Part shown: positions 44,861 to 56,260 of the stretch, piece by piece
How positions within the stretch are numbered: the first letter of the stretch is position 1
Layout of the letters: every line of letters starts with the position of its first letter
DNA from: Lycorma delicatula
Lineage: Eukaryota > Arthropoda > Insecta > Hemiptera > Fulgoridae
Assembly: GCF_047948215.1 (NCBI RefSeq)
Contig: NC_134455.1
Location: 74,239,689-74,303,688 of the forward strand
Reading direction: 5' to 3'
Length of the DNA: 64,000 bases
Translations under genes and position numbers: made by a program
Notes under the pieces: generated by a model
Told to the model about the DNA's origin: nothing
The model's input: only the letters and a program-made list of their open reading frames with translations
The model's database searches: none

Positions 44861-45034
44861 AAAAACACATAAAAGTTTTTAAATAAAAAATGTTATCAGT
44901 AAATAATACGTTATCTGCAGCTATGTTTCTGAAAAGAGCAATTAAGTAGAAATTACTGAATAGTTTGAAAAGGCATTACGTACAATAAAGTATGTGTAGT
45001 AATTCATTTGTTAAAAGATGTTTATTTTTACAAC

Positions 45035-45182
45035 AACAGGCTTACGTCCACTTACAGTTACTGATGGATGATATTGAATTTTTGTAACGTACGAAAGATG
45101 CCATGGCTGACCGGGATTCGAACCTAGGGTCTTCGGATGAAGAGCGAGGAGCTACCACTCCGCCACGGAGATTGGCGGATAT
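45035..45182 (-). mobile_element. SINE family 2, best copy
   Basis: Minus strand: TCCGTGGCGGAGTGGTAGCT (A box within a tRNA-like start), then TAGGTTCGAATCCCGGTCAG (B box) and CATGGCATCTTTCGTACG, tail to about 45035. The A-to-B spacing is tRNA-like. It could briefly be mistaken for a tRNA gene, but there is no complementary acceptor stem. Confidence 0.8.
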
Positions 45183-45829
45183 TATGTTCGTTACGTCAGA
45201 TTCAAATAAAAAAAGTTTAGTTCTACAAACAGCCGGTTTGTCAGTTTGCGTGGTGTGTATATATTTTTTTTATTGAAATCTTTTAGGTTTCATATGGAAT
45301 TATTTCCGTCTTTTACGAAGTGATTAATAACGCAGGTTTGATATGACATAATATACCTGATATTGTAACCTTTTATCGGTAATAGTTTAATAATGCTAAA
45401 CAATGTTACATTATTTATTTCAGCTTTTCACCATTAATGCATTATTTATACAAAAAAAAAGTTTACATTGTAGTAATGAAAATACTGTGCAATATAATTT
45501 ATTGTTTTAAATTGAAAAATATTTGAATAAAGTTATCATTTTATTCATTGTTGGTTGTATGCCACCATTCAGGTAGGGGTTACAATTCCCCAGCTGTTAA
45601 AATTCATTGAATTTGTCACTGTTTAATTATTACTTTTTTTTCAGCTATTATGAAAAATGTTTTGTTCGTTTTTCTTTTTTGTTAAATTAAAAAAAGGTAG
45701 TGAAATATAAAAAAAAGAAGTTTTCATAAATTATGTTAAATTCTGAAATATAGAACGTAACCAAAAAAAAGAATATTTACTTTTCCTTTTTTTTACTGCC
45801 AGTATATCTTCTTCCCTATTTTAAACAAT
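45183..45829. other. AT-rich intergenic DNA, nothing recognised
   Basis: Poly-A runs only. Confidence 0.5.
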
Positions 45830-46010
45830 CTTTTTTTTTGTTTTCTTACTCCGTGACTTACGTCCACCCGGCACGGTACCAACTAAAATGGGGAATCTCC
45901 CCTTTTTTACTACTTACGGTTAGATGACAAGGGTGACCAGAACCCCTAGATTCTACCACCACTCTGATAACATTCTACGTACGTCAGCACGGTTTACCTT
46001 TGTTCTTGGC
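45830..46010 (-). mobile_element. Possible LINE 3' end fragment
   Basis: On the minus strand a GC-richer block ends with GGTACCGTGCCGGGTGGACG, then TAAGTCACGGAGTAAGAAAA and an A-rich tail. CGTGCCGGGTG also occurs in the 3' UTR of the LINE at 60.2 kb. No ORF2 is included. A 3' UTR-only, heavily truncated insertion is plausible; no TSD was identified. Confidence 0.35.
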
Positions 46011-48785
46011 AGTTACAAAATTCCATTTAACACATTCAAACTTGTTAGCTAAACATTTGTTCTAAATTCTAGAGAGAAAAAAAACTGATTTTTATATTAT
46101 ACATATTAAATAAAAGTAATTTTTTTTCGGTTGAATAATTCTATTTAGAAATCTCTTAGAATTTTATTATTGCAATTTTTATCGTATCATGTAAATATGA
46201 CCTCCTTGGTGTGCGTCATGCTTAAGCTATTCTCGCGTTTTACTTGCGGCAATATTTTCATGAAGTTTATTTGTTTGACTTTATTCTTGAGCAATTTTAT
46301 AAAGAAAGCACGTGTGAACGAGCGCGTTAGAGCTCTTTTATGATCGTATCACGCGCACACATTTGCTCATTTAGTTCATATCTAAATGGTGTTGATTTAT
46401 ATCTTTTTTTTTTCTTTTTCAAATCTTTACCCCAATCGTTTACAGTGAAATTTATAAATTATGAAAAATTTCATTTTTTAGATTTTTGTATTATTATAAT
46501 ACCAATTTATAATTTCATAATAGCTTACAGTAATTACTTGGTGCTTTACCATGTTTTGTTTTTTTATTTTACCATTTTGATGATGGAAATTGTATGTGTT
46601 TTATTTTATAATAAAAAATATGTATTAAATAAGCGATAAATATTGTTACTTGGCGGGAATAGAATTAAAGACCAGTTGATCTAGACGTCAGTTAGAAGTA
46701 ATCACTATTTCAATCAAGTGGCTTGTTATTATCTATTTTTTTGTAAAGGAAACCGTGAACTAGATAATATGAAATCCTGTTTGTTTTTAATTATTGTTTT
46801 AAGTTATTTTTTTTAAAGTAAAAAATACACTGGTTAATTAACGGGCTTGATTTTCCTCCTTTCCGAAGATAAAATAGCAAGACTTTTTTAAATTTGTTTA
46901 AAATATTAACCTTATACAAATCATTTTCATTAACAGGAATTTTTTATCAGTTGAAGTGATAGGAAGTTTACCTTTTAGTTACGATTCTTAGAATTATTCT
47001 TCATAAAAAATTCAAGAATGCTATTTCAATTCCAATTCCAGTTTAGTTTTTAGTTTTATTACTTAAATCTTTTAATTTTAATTTTGTTTTTCACGTTTTT
47101 TTTTTTTTAATTAAGGTAAAGAAATTTTTGACAACTTATAATTTTTACACTACAATTAGACTATTACATAATATGGTATAATTAACTAATTAATTTATCA
47201 TTGTCGTTGCACAGATTTAAGCATTTGTTAGGAATTAATGATTTGAAAGCTTTTACTACATTGTACTGCACTATATACGATATAAGTTTTAACAGAATGG
47301 AAGTTAAATGATATTTCACACTGATAACTGTGTCATCGAACAGGAGCTAACAGTTTTTTGTAGTTTCAGAAATAATACCCGTTCACTAAAAGACCAGTTA
47401 ATACTGTTATATTTTTTTGATTACAGTCTATTTAAATGATACTGACATACGTAATGATTTTTCATAAAATTTTCCTTGTCAATACGGCAATTACTACTTT
47501 TCTTAAAAAAACAAGTTATGTCTGGGGCTAGATTTTAAAATCTTCATCCTGTTTTAGTTATACTCTTAAAAATGACAAATTTTCTTTTAATATTACTTTG
47601 ATGTTTTGTAATAATAATAATTAATTCGATTTTAAATACTTTATGAATATAAATAATAATAAGTGTTTTTTGTATTCTATGTTATTTTCCTTGTAAAATT
47701 GTAAGAAAATAATTTTAGTAATAATATTCTTATAGCCTTCTACTTAACACATTAACATACACATTTTTTTTCTTGAAAAATTACACGATGTATAAGTATG
47801 CATAGTGCATCAATCACTTAGAGAATCCTATGTATAATTTATGCATAATGGCCTTGGTGTTTTTACATTTTTTCTTTAACATTTTTTTTTAATGACTTCA
47901 AGTTTTCTAATTACATCTATTTAGTTTTCTTTTTTTATTACTTAGAAAAAAGAAACTGTGTAAATGCATTTTTTTTTAAATTCTTTAACGTCAGACTTTT
48001 TCTTTAATTGTATTAAAATAAGACTGATTTATTTGTTTTACTAAGATTGATCTAACTACGATGACTCTTTTAATATTTATTAATAATTTGTTCTTTTATA
48101 ACAGTTTAAAATTTTTTAATAAATTTTTAGTTTAAAGATCTGATCTGTAGAAAAGAAGATTTTCATTTCGAGCATTATAAATTTTCTTTTATTATCAATA
48201 TATTTATATTCATCTCCGTATCTAACCGAATGGGTCGATTTCGTTGATAAGGCTTAAGTCTATGTTGTAGATAAATTTACTCTGATTTTCACGTCTTGCT
48301 GTGAGATTTTGCTAATTAACAGTTATAGACTTAGGCTATATGTGAAAAATTTATGTTTTCCATATAAGATTTATTGAAAATAATTTTTGATTTCTTTTTG
48401 TCGTCATTATTGCGTAGTATGATAAAGAAATTATAAAAAATGAATGTGACAAAGAAAATTGATTTACACGTATAATTACTTGTGAGGTTTTCAAAACAGT
48501 ATTACGTGATTATTAAGAATATGAATTGTAAATTATACGATCTACCACAGCTCAATATTTTTTGTTTAAAACTTTTGAGTTTCCCCCTTGCGGGCATTCT
48601 GGAAGCTTGAATTGCAATTATCATGCCGACAAGTAGATCTTTTCTAGGTAGGAGCGTGCATATACTAAATTTTATTTTACTATGTTTAAAAATTACGGAA
48701 AGGTTACTTGAGTTGAGGGTCCCTATAGTTTACGGATCTGTGTAGATACATATCTATGTGTTACTGAGAAAGACCGATATCTTGC
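46011..48785. other. AT-rich intergenic DNA, 2.8 kb, nothing recognised
   Basis: A 99-residue hydrophobic frame at 46340-46639 comes from T-rich DNA and lacks homology I know. Confidence 0.55.
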
Positions 48786-49636
48786 AAATGTCGATATTTA
48801 CCGGTGAATGTTGACACATACCAAATACGTCGGTGAAAGAGACCGAAATATTTACTTATTCCGACCTTCGCCGGTATATGTCAACAAACACAGATAAGCT
48901 CTGGTGCGGGTCGAAATGATAATTAGAAATTAAAAAACAAATCATCCAGTACCACCAATCTCTAAGGTAAATAAATTAAGAGAAACCCTCATAAAACGTA
49001 TGTTTAAATTTAAACAAAATATAACCTACGCTTTGCTGTCTACCCTCGTTTAATTAACGTTAGATATAAAAATTATAAATGTTTCTCCAACATTGGAGGA
49101 GATTAATCAAATTCACCGCATTTTTTAAAAAAAATTAATCAAATTTTCAGCATTTTATAAACTGAAAAAGCCGATCAGGATATAAAGAATATGTTAACTA
49201 CATGGATGTACGATAACGATACAAATAAAAAATAATCAGATGATTTGCCCTTTGTTCGATTTAAAAAAAAAAATTAATTTAACTTGCACCATCAGTGCAC
49301 GCTGAATGCAGTGAATTTGATTAATTGCCTGCAGTGTTGGAGAAAAATCTTTATAATTTGTATATATAACGTTAATTAGGCGAGTTTAGCGAGTGTAGGT
49401 TATGTTTGGCTTATATTTAACTTCCTTTTTTACGAGGGTTTCTCTTAATCTACTTACCTTAGAGACTGGTTTTGATTTTTTTTTTCTAGTTATAGTTTCG
49501 ACCGCCACCAGAGTTTGTCTGTGATTGTCGACATATAATATTACACATTCGGACCTTCGCCGGTATAAGCAAATATTTCCTTCTTTCATCAATGTATTTG
49601 GTATGTGTCAACATTCACCGGAGAATATTGACATTT
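48786..49636. repeat. Foldback element, arms about 325 bp
   Basis: 48786-49110 matches the reverse complement of 49312-49636. Shared landmarks from the ends inward: CCGGTGAATGTTGACACATA, ACCTTCGCCGGTATA-type stretch (order partly shifted), CTCTAAGGTAA, TTAAGAGAAACCCTC, ATAACCTACRCT, AATTAACGTTA and TTCTCCAACA. The loop of about 200 bp carries no frame. Estimated identity is roughly 75-80%. A MITE/foldback is the simplest reading. Confidence 0.85.
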
Positions 49637-49661
49637 TCTAATTTCTAATTTAAAAAAATAG

Positions 49662-49704
<43 letters not shown>

Positions 49705-49742
49705 CGCGCATGTGTGGGTGTGTGCGGGTGCGCGTGTGTGTT
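49662..49742. repeat. (TG)(TA)(CG) compound microsatellite
   Basis: GTGTGTGTATATATAT passes into GTGTGTGCGCGCGC and TG-rich DNA. Alternating purine-pyrimidine throughout, so Z-DNA-prone. Confidence 0.9.
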
Positions 49743-52335
49743 GTACTGTGACTTAACAAAAACATAAAACGATCGGTTACCTTCCAATTTTTTTATTTAA
49801 ATCATTCAGAATTTCTCTTTTACTTTGAATTCGGTAACAATAGATAAGGAAACATTTATGTTTAAAAAAATAATTAGAATTTGATAAGTTTAAAAGAAAT
49901 ATTTGAATTTTCAGTTTGGAAAAATTAGTTTTGAAATTATTACCAACTTGTTTTATGAATTTTTCTCAGCATCAAAATATTTCTGTTGTTCAGGAAGTTG
50001 ATTCGGTTTTTTTTTAAGGTGACATCTAATTTAAGATATTACAAAGAAAGCTTGTCGTACTATCTTCAATGGCAGTTCTATAAAAAGAAAATTGAAAAAA
50101 AAACCGTTGTAAGTAAAAAAAAACCTTTTTTTCATCATACGCATACCTTACAATATATTAGTCAACGAATCCCTTAGGAAATTGTTGTAACTTTGAAGTA
50201 ATTGCTCACTCTAGTTTTTATTCACGATAGGATGGTTGTGCGTAAAATTCACAAAAGATAAGGTATGTGGAAAAACAAAAATAAAATAGAACCTGCAATA
50301 GACAAGGAACTTGGGAAATAAAAAGAAACCCTATCCTTTTAAAAAAGAGAATAGCGGGGATGGGAAACTGATATTCGACACGGACAACAGGAAATGTTGT
50401 TCTGATGCAGCACAGGTGGCCAACAATTCCAACCGTGAAATTGGTGTAGTCTACCTTTATTCCTTTAGCAGTATCGAGAAGCGTCAATACTTCAAAAGAT
50501 AAGAAAAAAATTCGGATAAGGCAGTTAATGTACTCGCTATTCCAAGGAAAATGTTGTTACTATCTGTTAATTTGTATATTATTGTTTGAAATTTAATTCG
50601 TTCAACTGATTTTTGGCTTCATTGTTAATTAATTAATCTGTTTTTATTCATCAACCACTTTTCTCCATCTTTATTGTTTTATCTGTGCTAATTGTTTAAT
50701 TTCAAAATAATTATTAAATCTTTCATCCATGGTTATTTATTTTAAATTTACTTTCTTCTTTTGTTTTCTTCTATGGTTTTACCTTCTACACATTTCTCTA
50801 TGACCACATTAACTAATTCTTAATAAAAAATAAAATCTTAATCTAAATACTTATGTCTTAATTTTACCATAAAATTTCTCTCTATGTATTCATCTTAAAA
50901 TCTTTTATATTTCTTGCTTTAATAATACATCTAATTTTCAGCATAATAACATCTTTTAATTACTTCTGTTCTTTTCTTTTTAATTTTTCTATTGTCCATG
51001 TTTAACTAGCAGAAATAAATAAAATACTATCCACAAAAATGATTTTAAGAATGTCTTCCTAATTTGTTGAACCGTAGTTGATATGAGCAACTTCTATTTT
51101 TGTATGAGAGCACTCCTTTTTTGTGCTTCTAGTTTTGATGTCCTTTAATTGTCCATAATTTGTAATTTAATTTAGGTAACTTCGATTATATTATTACTCT
51201 TACCTTCTATTTTATGTAATTCTTATTTATTTTCAAACTGATTTCTTTCCAAGCAATAAATCCGGGCCATTCAAAATTTTTTCTAATTCATTTTTGGTTA
51301 ATGTTATCAGTAAATTTCAATAATTACTCACTTTTTTCTTGAATAATTACTTATTTCTTATAATAATTTCATGTTTCCTTCTTCTGCATACTAATAAAAA
51401 TTAGCCGAGACAGACTACATCCTCTTTTTACGTCCTTCTGAATTAGACCTTTATTTTTTCATTTTATACTTATAAATATTCTTTCGCTATATTTCATCTT
51501 ATTTTTTTTTTTATATTTAATTTTATGTCTATTCTATTTTATGTCTTCTCTATAAATGGTGTATTGTTAAATTTATGAAATTAAATTAAAATTTGTGTGA
51601 TAGGTATGTCATGCATAATTTAAAAAAAAATTGCAACAATATTTTATGGATTTTTTTTACGTGAAAGGATAGCAAAATGTAATCCCTTTTTCAGGTATAA
51701 AAGTTGAAAATATTTTTACCTTTATATCCATTTTATATCCTTTTATCCAATATATTTCGATTTTTTTTCCTAAATTTTGTAAAAGTAAATACTAATTCTT
51801 TTCTAAGATGTTGGATCCTAAAGTATTACTATAAAACGTTGTTAAATACACCTTAAATGGTCATATTGTATAGGGTATTCAACAAAAAAAAAATTTTCAC
51901 TATCATAAAAGTAATTTTATAATATTTCTTCCTACTATGATAAAGGTTGTCAATTTTTTTTTAGAAAAATGATGTTTCAAGTCATGGGTTAAAAAATCAA
52001 ATAAAATTACTAAATATTAAACAGATCGCTTTCAAAAAACGTTGTAATCCAAAAAACCTTTTTTAGAATAAATTATCGGCCTCTTCCACATTGGAATATT
52101 CTGTAAAGCTGTTTTAAACTTTACCTAACATAAAAATTGCTAGGAAAACTATAATAATAAATGTATACAGTCTTTGAAATGTTATAGCTAGAAAACGAAG
52201 AGGGATAGAAAGAAAAACGATATTAGTTGATAGTTCAAAATATCTCTTTTTTAATTGTTGTTATTTATTACTAGAATGATTGTTATTTATTCCGTAAACA
52301 TTGTTGAAATTTAACTTTCCTTTTTCCAACGTAAA
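49743..52335. other. Mostly T-rich intergenic DNA
   Basis: From about 50590 to 51560 the plus strand is strongly T/C-rich, resembling the minus strand of decayed LINE DNA, but no protein block is recognisable. At 50218-50502 a small GC-richer island keeps frames open on both strands (89 residues minus, 63 plus); neither is recognised. Confidence 0.4.
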
Positions 52336-52340
52336 AGCTC

Positions 52341-52815
52341 TTGAAGTATTATTGGAAAACTGAGAACGTTAAAGAAATTCAAAAGCGTTGGGCAGTGGAA
52401 TTTGGAACATCACCACCAACGAGAGTAACAATTAGAAAAATTTGTAATCAGTTTGAAGCTAACGGAATAGTGAAAAATTTAAACAAGGGGTTGTCAAGGC
52501 GAAGAAACATCTCTACAAGTAATGAAAATAGCAATTTATTTAATGCGAAATTTTTACACGATCTACAAAGAACTTTCTCTGGTAGTGTTTGCGTGGGAAT
52601 GGATTAAAAAATACTGTATTTATAAAACTTTTCCAACTATTGTATGGAAATCATACATCTCAAGACTTCTATCTGCATTATATGAAGTTGATCTATACAG
52701 GCGAGTACAGTTGCATGAATCGTACCTAGACATGATTGAAATAAATTAGGGTTTCAAGATTTATTTTATTTGATTGGTCGGATGAAGTCAAGTTTAAGAG
52801 TTTAATTGAACAATA
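52341..52815 (+). pseudogene. Mariner-superfamily transposase N-terminal fragment
   Basis: The first frame (52341-52607) reads NVKEIQKRWAVEFGTSPPTR then VTIRKICNQFEANGIVKNLN, the N-terminal helix-turn-helix (DUF4817-like) of hemipteran-type Tc1/mariner-superfamily transposases. A shift to the frame at 52522-52749 continues with KSYISRLLSALYEVDLYRRV and QLHESYLDMIEIN, matching the PYIPRLLHALNEDDxDRR...EWYL block that precedes the first catalytic Asp. Weak similarity fades by about 52815. No TIRs were found and the catalytic half is absent, so it is a decayed 5' portion. Confidence 0.7.
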
Positions 52816-54017
52816 TTATTGTTAAAAACAATATTATTATTGAACAATATTATTGTTATTAATATTATATTATTGGTTTTAAAATTATAGTTCAAGGTTA
52901 TAAACTTATTAAGTATTCATTTTTATATTTCTCCACAGCAGAAATAACTTTCTTTTCTTTTATAATTTGTTAAATTGTTGAATCCTTTTTTTAATATTTC
53001 TTACAATTCATTCGTATAGAGTTTTCCACTTAAGTAATATTTCTTAAGAAATAATTACATTTTTGTTTTTGTGTTTTTTCATTTTATCTTATTTTATTTA
53101 TATATACTACATGACCAAATTAAAATTGCATTCGGATTTGAACGGCGTAACGCTCGTGATCAACACTAAACTGCAATACAGCCAGCACAACGTCTTATGC
53201 AGGAAAATATGAACTAACAGGTTGTAATTGGAAGTGGCTGACGTAATCTACGTAATTCTTTTTTCTTTATTAAAGAATTTAATAACATTACTAATAATAT
53301 TTCTATCTGTGTTATGAATACTCAGTTTTCTCAAATTTGCGGGTTTCTCTTTTTACGGTCCTAACCATTGCAAAATAAATACTAAAAAATAACAGTGAAG
53401 TATTCGATAAAATAAAATAATCTAAAATTTTATTATAACTGAAAATTTTTTAAATTATAATTGCAAATTAAATATTAATGTACTGAATCCAAATAGTAAA
53501 TGTTTGTTTTATTTATTACTAATAATAAACGAAAATAATAATTCTCAATATTCCATACACGAACAGTTTTAATTTCACAATTTCGCATACAATGTTAACT
53601 TGGTCACACTGTAAACATATGCGTAATTATCAATGAATAATTATTAAAATTTATTAATTTTACTTTAAATGATTATTGCCTTGAGGATATTCAATTAATC
53701 TTGATTAAAACTAAGACAGCTTAAATTTCAAAGTCTTATACATAATTATCAGTGAACTTATATTTAATTATATGTTGCTGTATACGCAATATAAATTTAA
53801 CCAATCTTTGTATATGTTCATATTGGGTAATTAGAATTCAAAAAATGTACATTACAAAAAAAAAATAATAGAAATCGTTTTTACCTTCATTAAAAAAAAA
53901 AAAAAAAATAGAGTTGCCATTACATAAATACTACTGTGAATTCAAAAACCTGATTTCAAGCAGAATTTTATTTCTGTTTATATAGACGCACAGTTAAACA
54001 AAATAAAATTATATAGC

Positions 54018-54053
<36 letters not shown>

Positions 54054-55499
54054 AAATAATTTTTAATGTTGTATATCTGTTGTACATGTTAAAATTTGAA
54101 TGATGTGATTAGATACTATTGGCTCTGTAAACTGTAGATCTTACATAATTATTTATATTGATTATTACAAATTGTGCTCTACCACGAAATCTAATTAATT
54201 GAATTTAGAAATTAAAGTATAAAATAAAGTTGCCGATCGGAATTTTTTATTGGTAGAAGATTTTGCCAGTACTAAAATAATTTTTTGGTATTAGCAATAG
54301 GTAAGCACTGGTTTTTTTATTAAGTCACGGACCATAATGATTGATGACTGTCTCCTTTTCAAGTATTATTTTATGTTTATCAATTTTTTGTTATAAATAA
54401 GACTTCCAATTGAAAACGATAAAATTAATTTTATTGCAAAGAATGTAAGAATAAATAATTATTGGTATACTGAAAAAGAATAACGCTTTATTGTTGTAGA
54501 AGGACTCTTCAGTAAACAAACTTAAGTCCTAAAGATGTGGTAAAGCATACGAGTATAAAGACAGACAAGAAATAATCCGATTTTAAAGTTGAGGTAGTGA
54601 CTATGTATTGGTGGTGTGGTGGAGGAACTCCCTCTTCGATGCACCTCCAATCACCAATAGTAGCTTCATTTTAAAAACGTACATTTTTTAAAAAAAATTG
54701 TTAACATTTATAAATAAGTTTTTCCGTGCATAAATTTTATTAAAATCAATGTAAACGGTTTTTACCATAACTGCGTCATTAAAAACACTCAAACGTTTTC
54801 TGCGTCAAGTTTCAACTCGCTCACCACTGTGACTCCCTGCATATGCGCGTATGAAAAACACACCAATACCATCTTATGTTGCCTGTTGTTGATCATCTAA
54901 AGAAACGAAATGGCAGTTGTAGTTAAATAATAAAATCAATTTAATATGTTGTATAAAATTAACATTTTACTTAATATGCGTAGGTTTGAAATGTAAATCA
55001 GTTTTAGATGTAATTAAGATTAATTGGATATATCTTAAAGCAATAATTATTAAAATTATTAAATTATAAGAAGTTTATCTTTATTTTATCGATGTTCCAA
55101 ATTGTTCTTGTCCAATTTAAAACTTTTCTGTAATCAGTTCATTAATACCTATAAAAGAAAACCATTATCAGTCTTTTGGATAAAACAGATCAAATCCTCT
55201 TAGGTTTTTTTTTGATCTGCATCAATCCTGTTATAACGTTGATGTTGAATACCAAAGTATTAACGAAAAAATGGAGCTTGAATTTAAATTGTTGCCATTT
55301 ATTTTTTTATTTTTTTGTAAACTCTTAAACTTTATTCCATTTCTAAAATCAGTCTTCAAAACTGAGAGAAAATAAAAAAATATTTATAATTACTTTGAAT
55401 TACTGTTCTAACACGCATATTTGACGCTTGTCTTAAATTCTCAAAAATTCCAATAAAACATTTACTGTTTAAATTGTTTAATAAACAATTTTTTATAAT
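52816..55499. other. AT-rich intergenic DNA with simple repeats
   Basis: An A run lies at 53893-53909 and a (TG)n microsatellite at 54022-54052. At 54605-54659 TATTGGTGGT...GGAGG and CCTCC...ACCAATA form an imperfect hairpin of about 20 bp. Nothing else is recognised. Confidence 0.5.
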
Positions 55500-56260
55500 A
55501 AAAATTATTAATAAGTTTGAATAAATTTTAATGAAATTTATATAGTAGTTTTGGAGATTTTTGACCCACAAATTTTATAGGAGGGCTGTCCAGAAAGTAA
55601 ATTACGTATTGAAATAAAAAACCAACATAATAAAATAAAGAAATTATATTATATACATTTGAAAGAGACAATCTTAAACTATTTTTCTACTTAGTCGCCA
55701 TTTAAATTGAGGCACTTATCATAACGATGCACAAGCTTTTCAATTCCTTCTCTGTAGAAATCTGCCGCCTTAGATTTTTGGCATCCATTTTGCACAAAAC
55801 TTGTGATAACCAAGGTTCTCGATACAATTTCATGCAGTAAATTTCGTGAAATGAAGCAAGAGTTCCATAATCGTAATGCGGCAGTTTTCACGAATTTTAT
55901 AGTTGAATTTCATCGTCAGTTAATCAGTCACAAACCTAACATTTGAAGTTGAAGCGCACATTTATATAATAAATAATTCACAACGAACAAAATACAAAAA
56001 TCACAGTCCATACGCTACGACAGCTTGATGCATACTAAGTGGAAACGTTTTGACGCCAAGATAGCGGATATATCACCACTCATCTACACGTTATATATAT
56101 ATAAGAAAATTACATTATAAATGAATGATATTTTCGTACTCCTCATACATCGAAACGTAAAGAAAATTAATTTTTAACCCCCCCCCCCCAAAATCACACC
56201 GTGCAACCGAAAGTATTCGTAATACCATACTTTTCTTCAAAAAGTCTGTAAAAAATGGAA
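55500..56260 (-). repeat. Dispersed repeat, second copy, split by mariner relic
   Basis: 56100-56260 is the reverse complement of the sequence before the (TA)n at 2.99-3.11 kb (ATGAGGAGTACGAAAATA-type) and 55500-55580 of the sequence after it (AATTTGTGGGTCAAAAATCT). Only a remnant ATATATATATA persists at 56091-56102. A C12 run lies at 56178-56189. Confidence 0.7.
55580..56090 (-). mobile_element. Internally deleted mariner element
   Basis: The plus-strand left end reads GGAGGGCTGTCCAGAAAGTA after a TA, a mariner-type terminus. On the minus strand, 55891-55691 ends with AADFYREGIEKLVHRYDKC then LNLNGD, the conserved mariner transposase C-terminus (FxxGIxxLVxRxxKCI...NGxY). The HTH and catalytic core are missing, and the other terminus near 56090 is poorly conserved. 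About 510 bp remains, against a usual 1.3 kb. Confidence 0.75.

Noticed and set aside
45100..45182. A functional tRNA gene
   Set aside because: A and B boxes are present, but the acceptor stem does not pair and the sequence continues into a SINE body.
46340..46639. 99-residue hydrophobic plus-strand frame
   Set aside because: Phe/Ile/Tyr-rich from T-rich DNA, no conserved motif.
50590..51560. LINE ORF2 on the minus strand
   Set aside because: Composition fits a decayed LINE, but I could not find any motif in order, so I left it unassigned.
54605..54659. miRNA precursor
   Set aside because: The stem is only about 20 bp with bulges, and nothing else supports it without small-RNA data.
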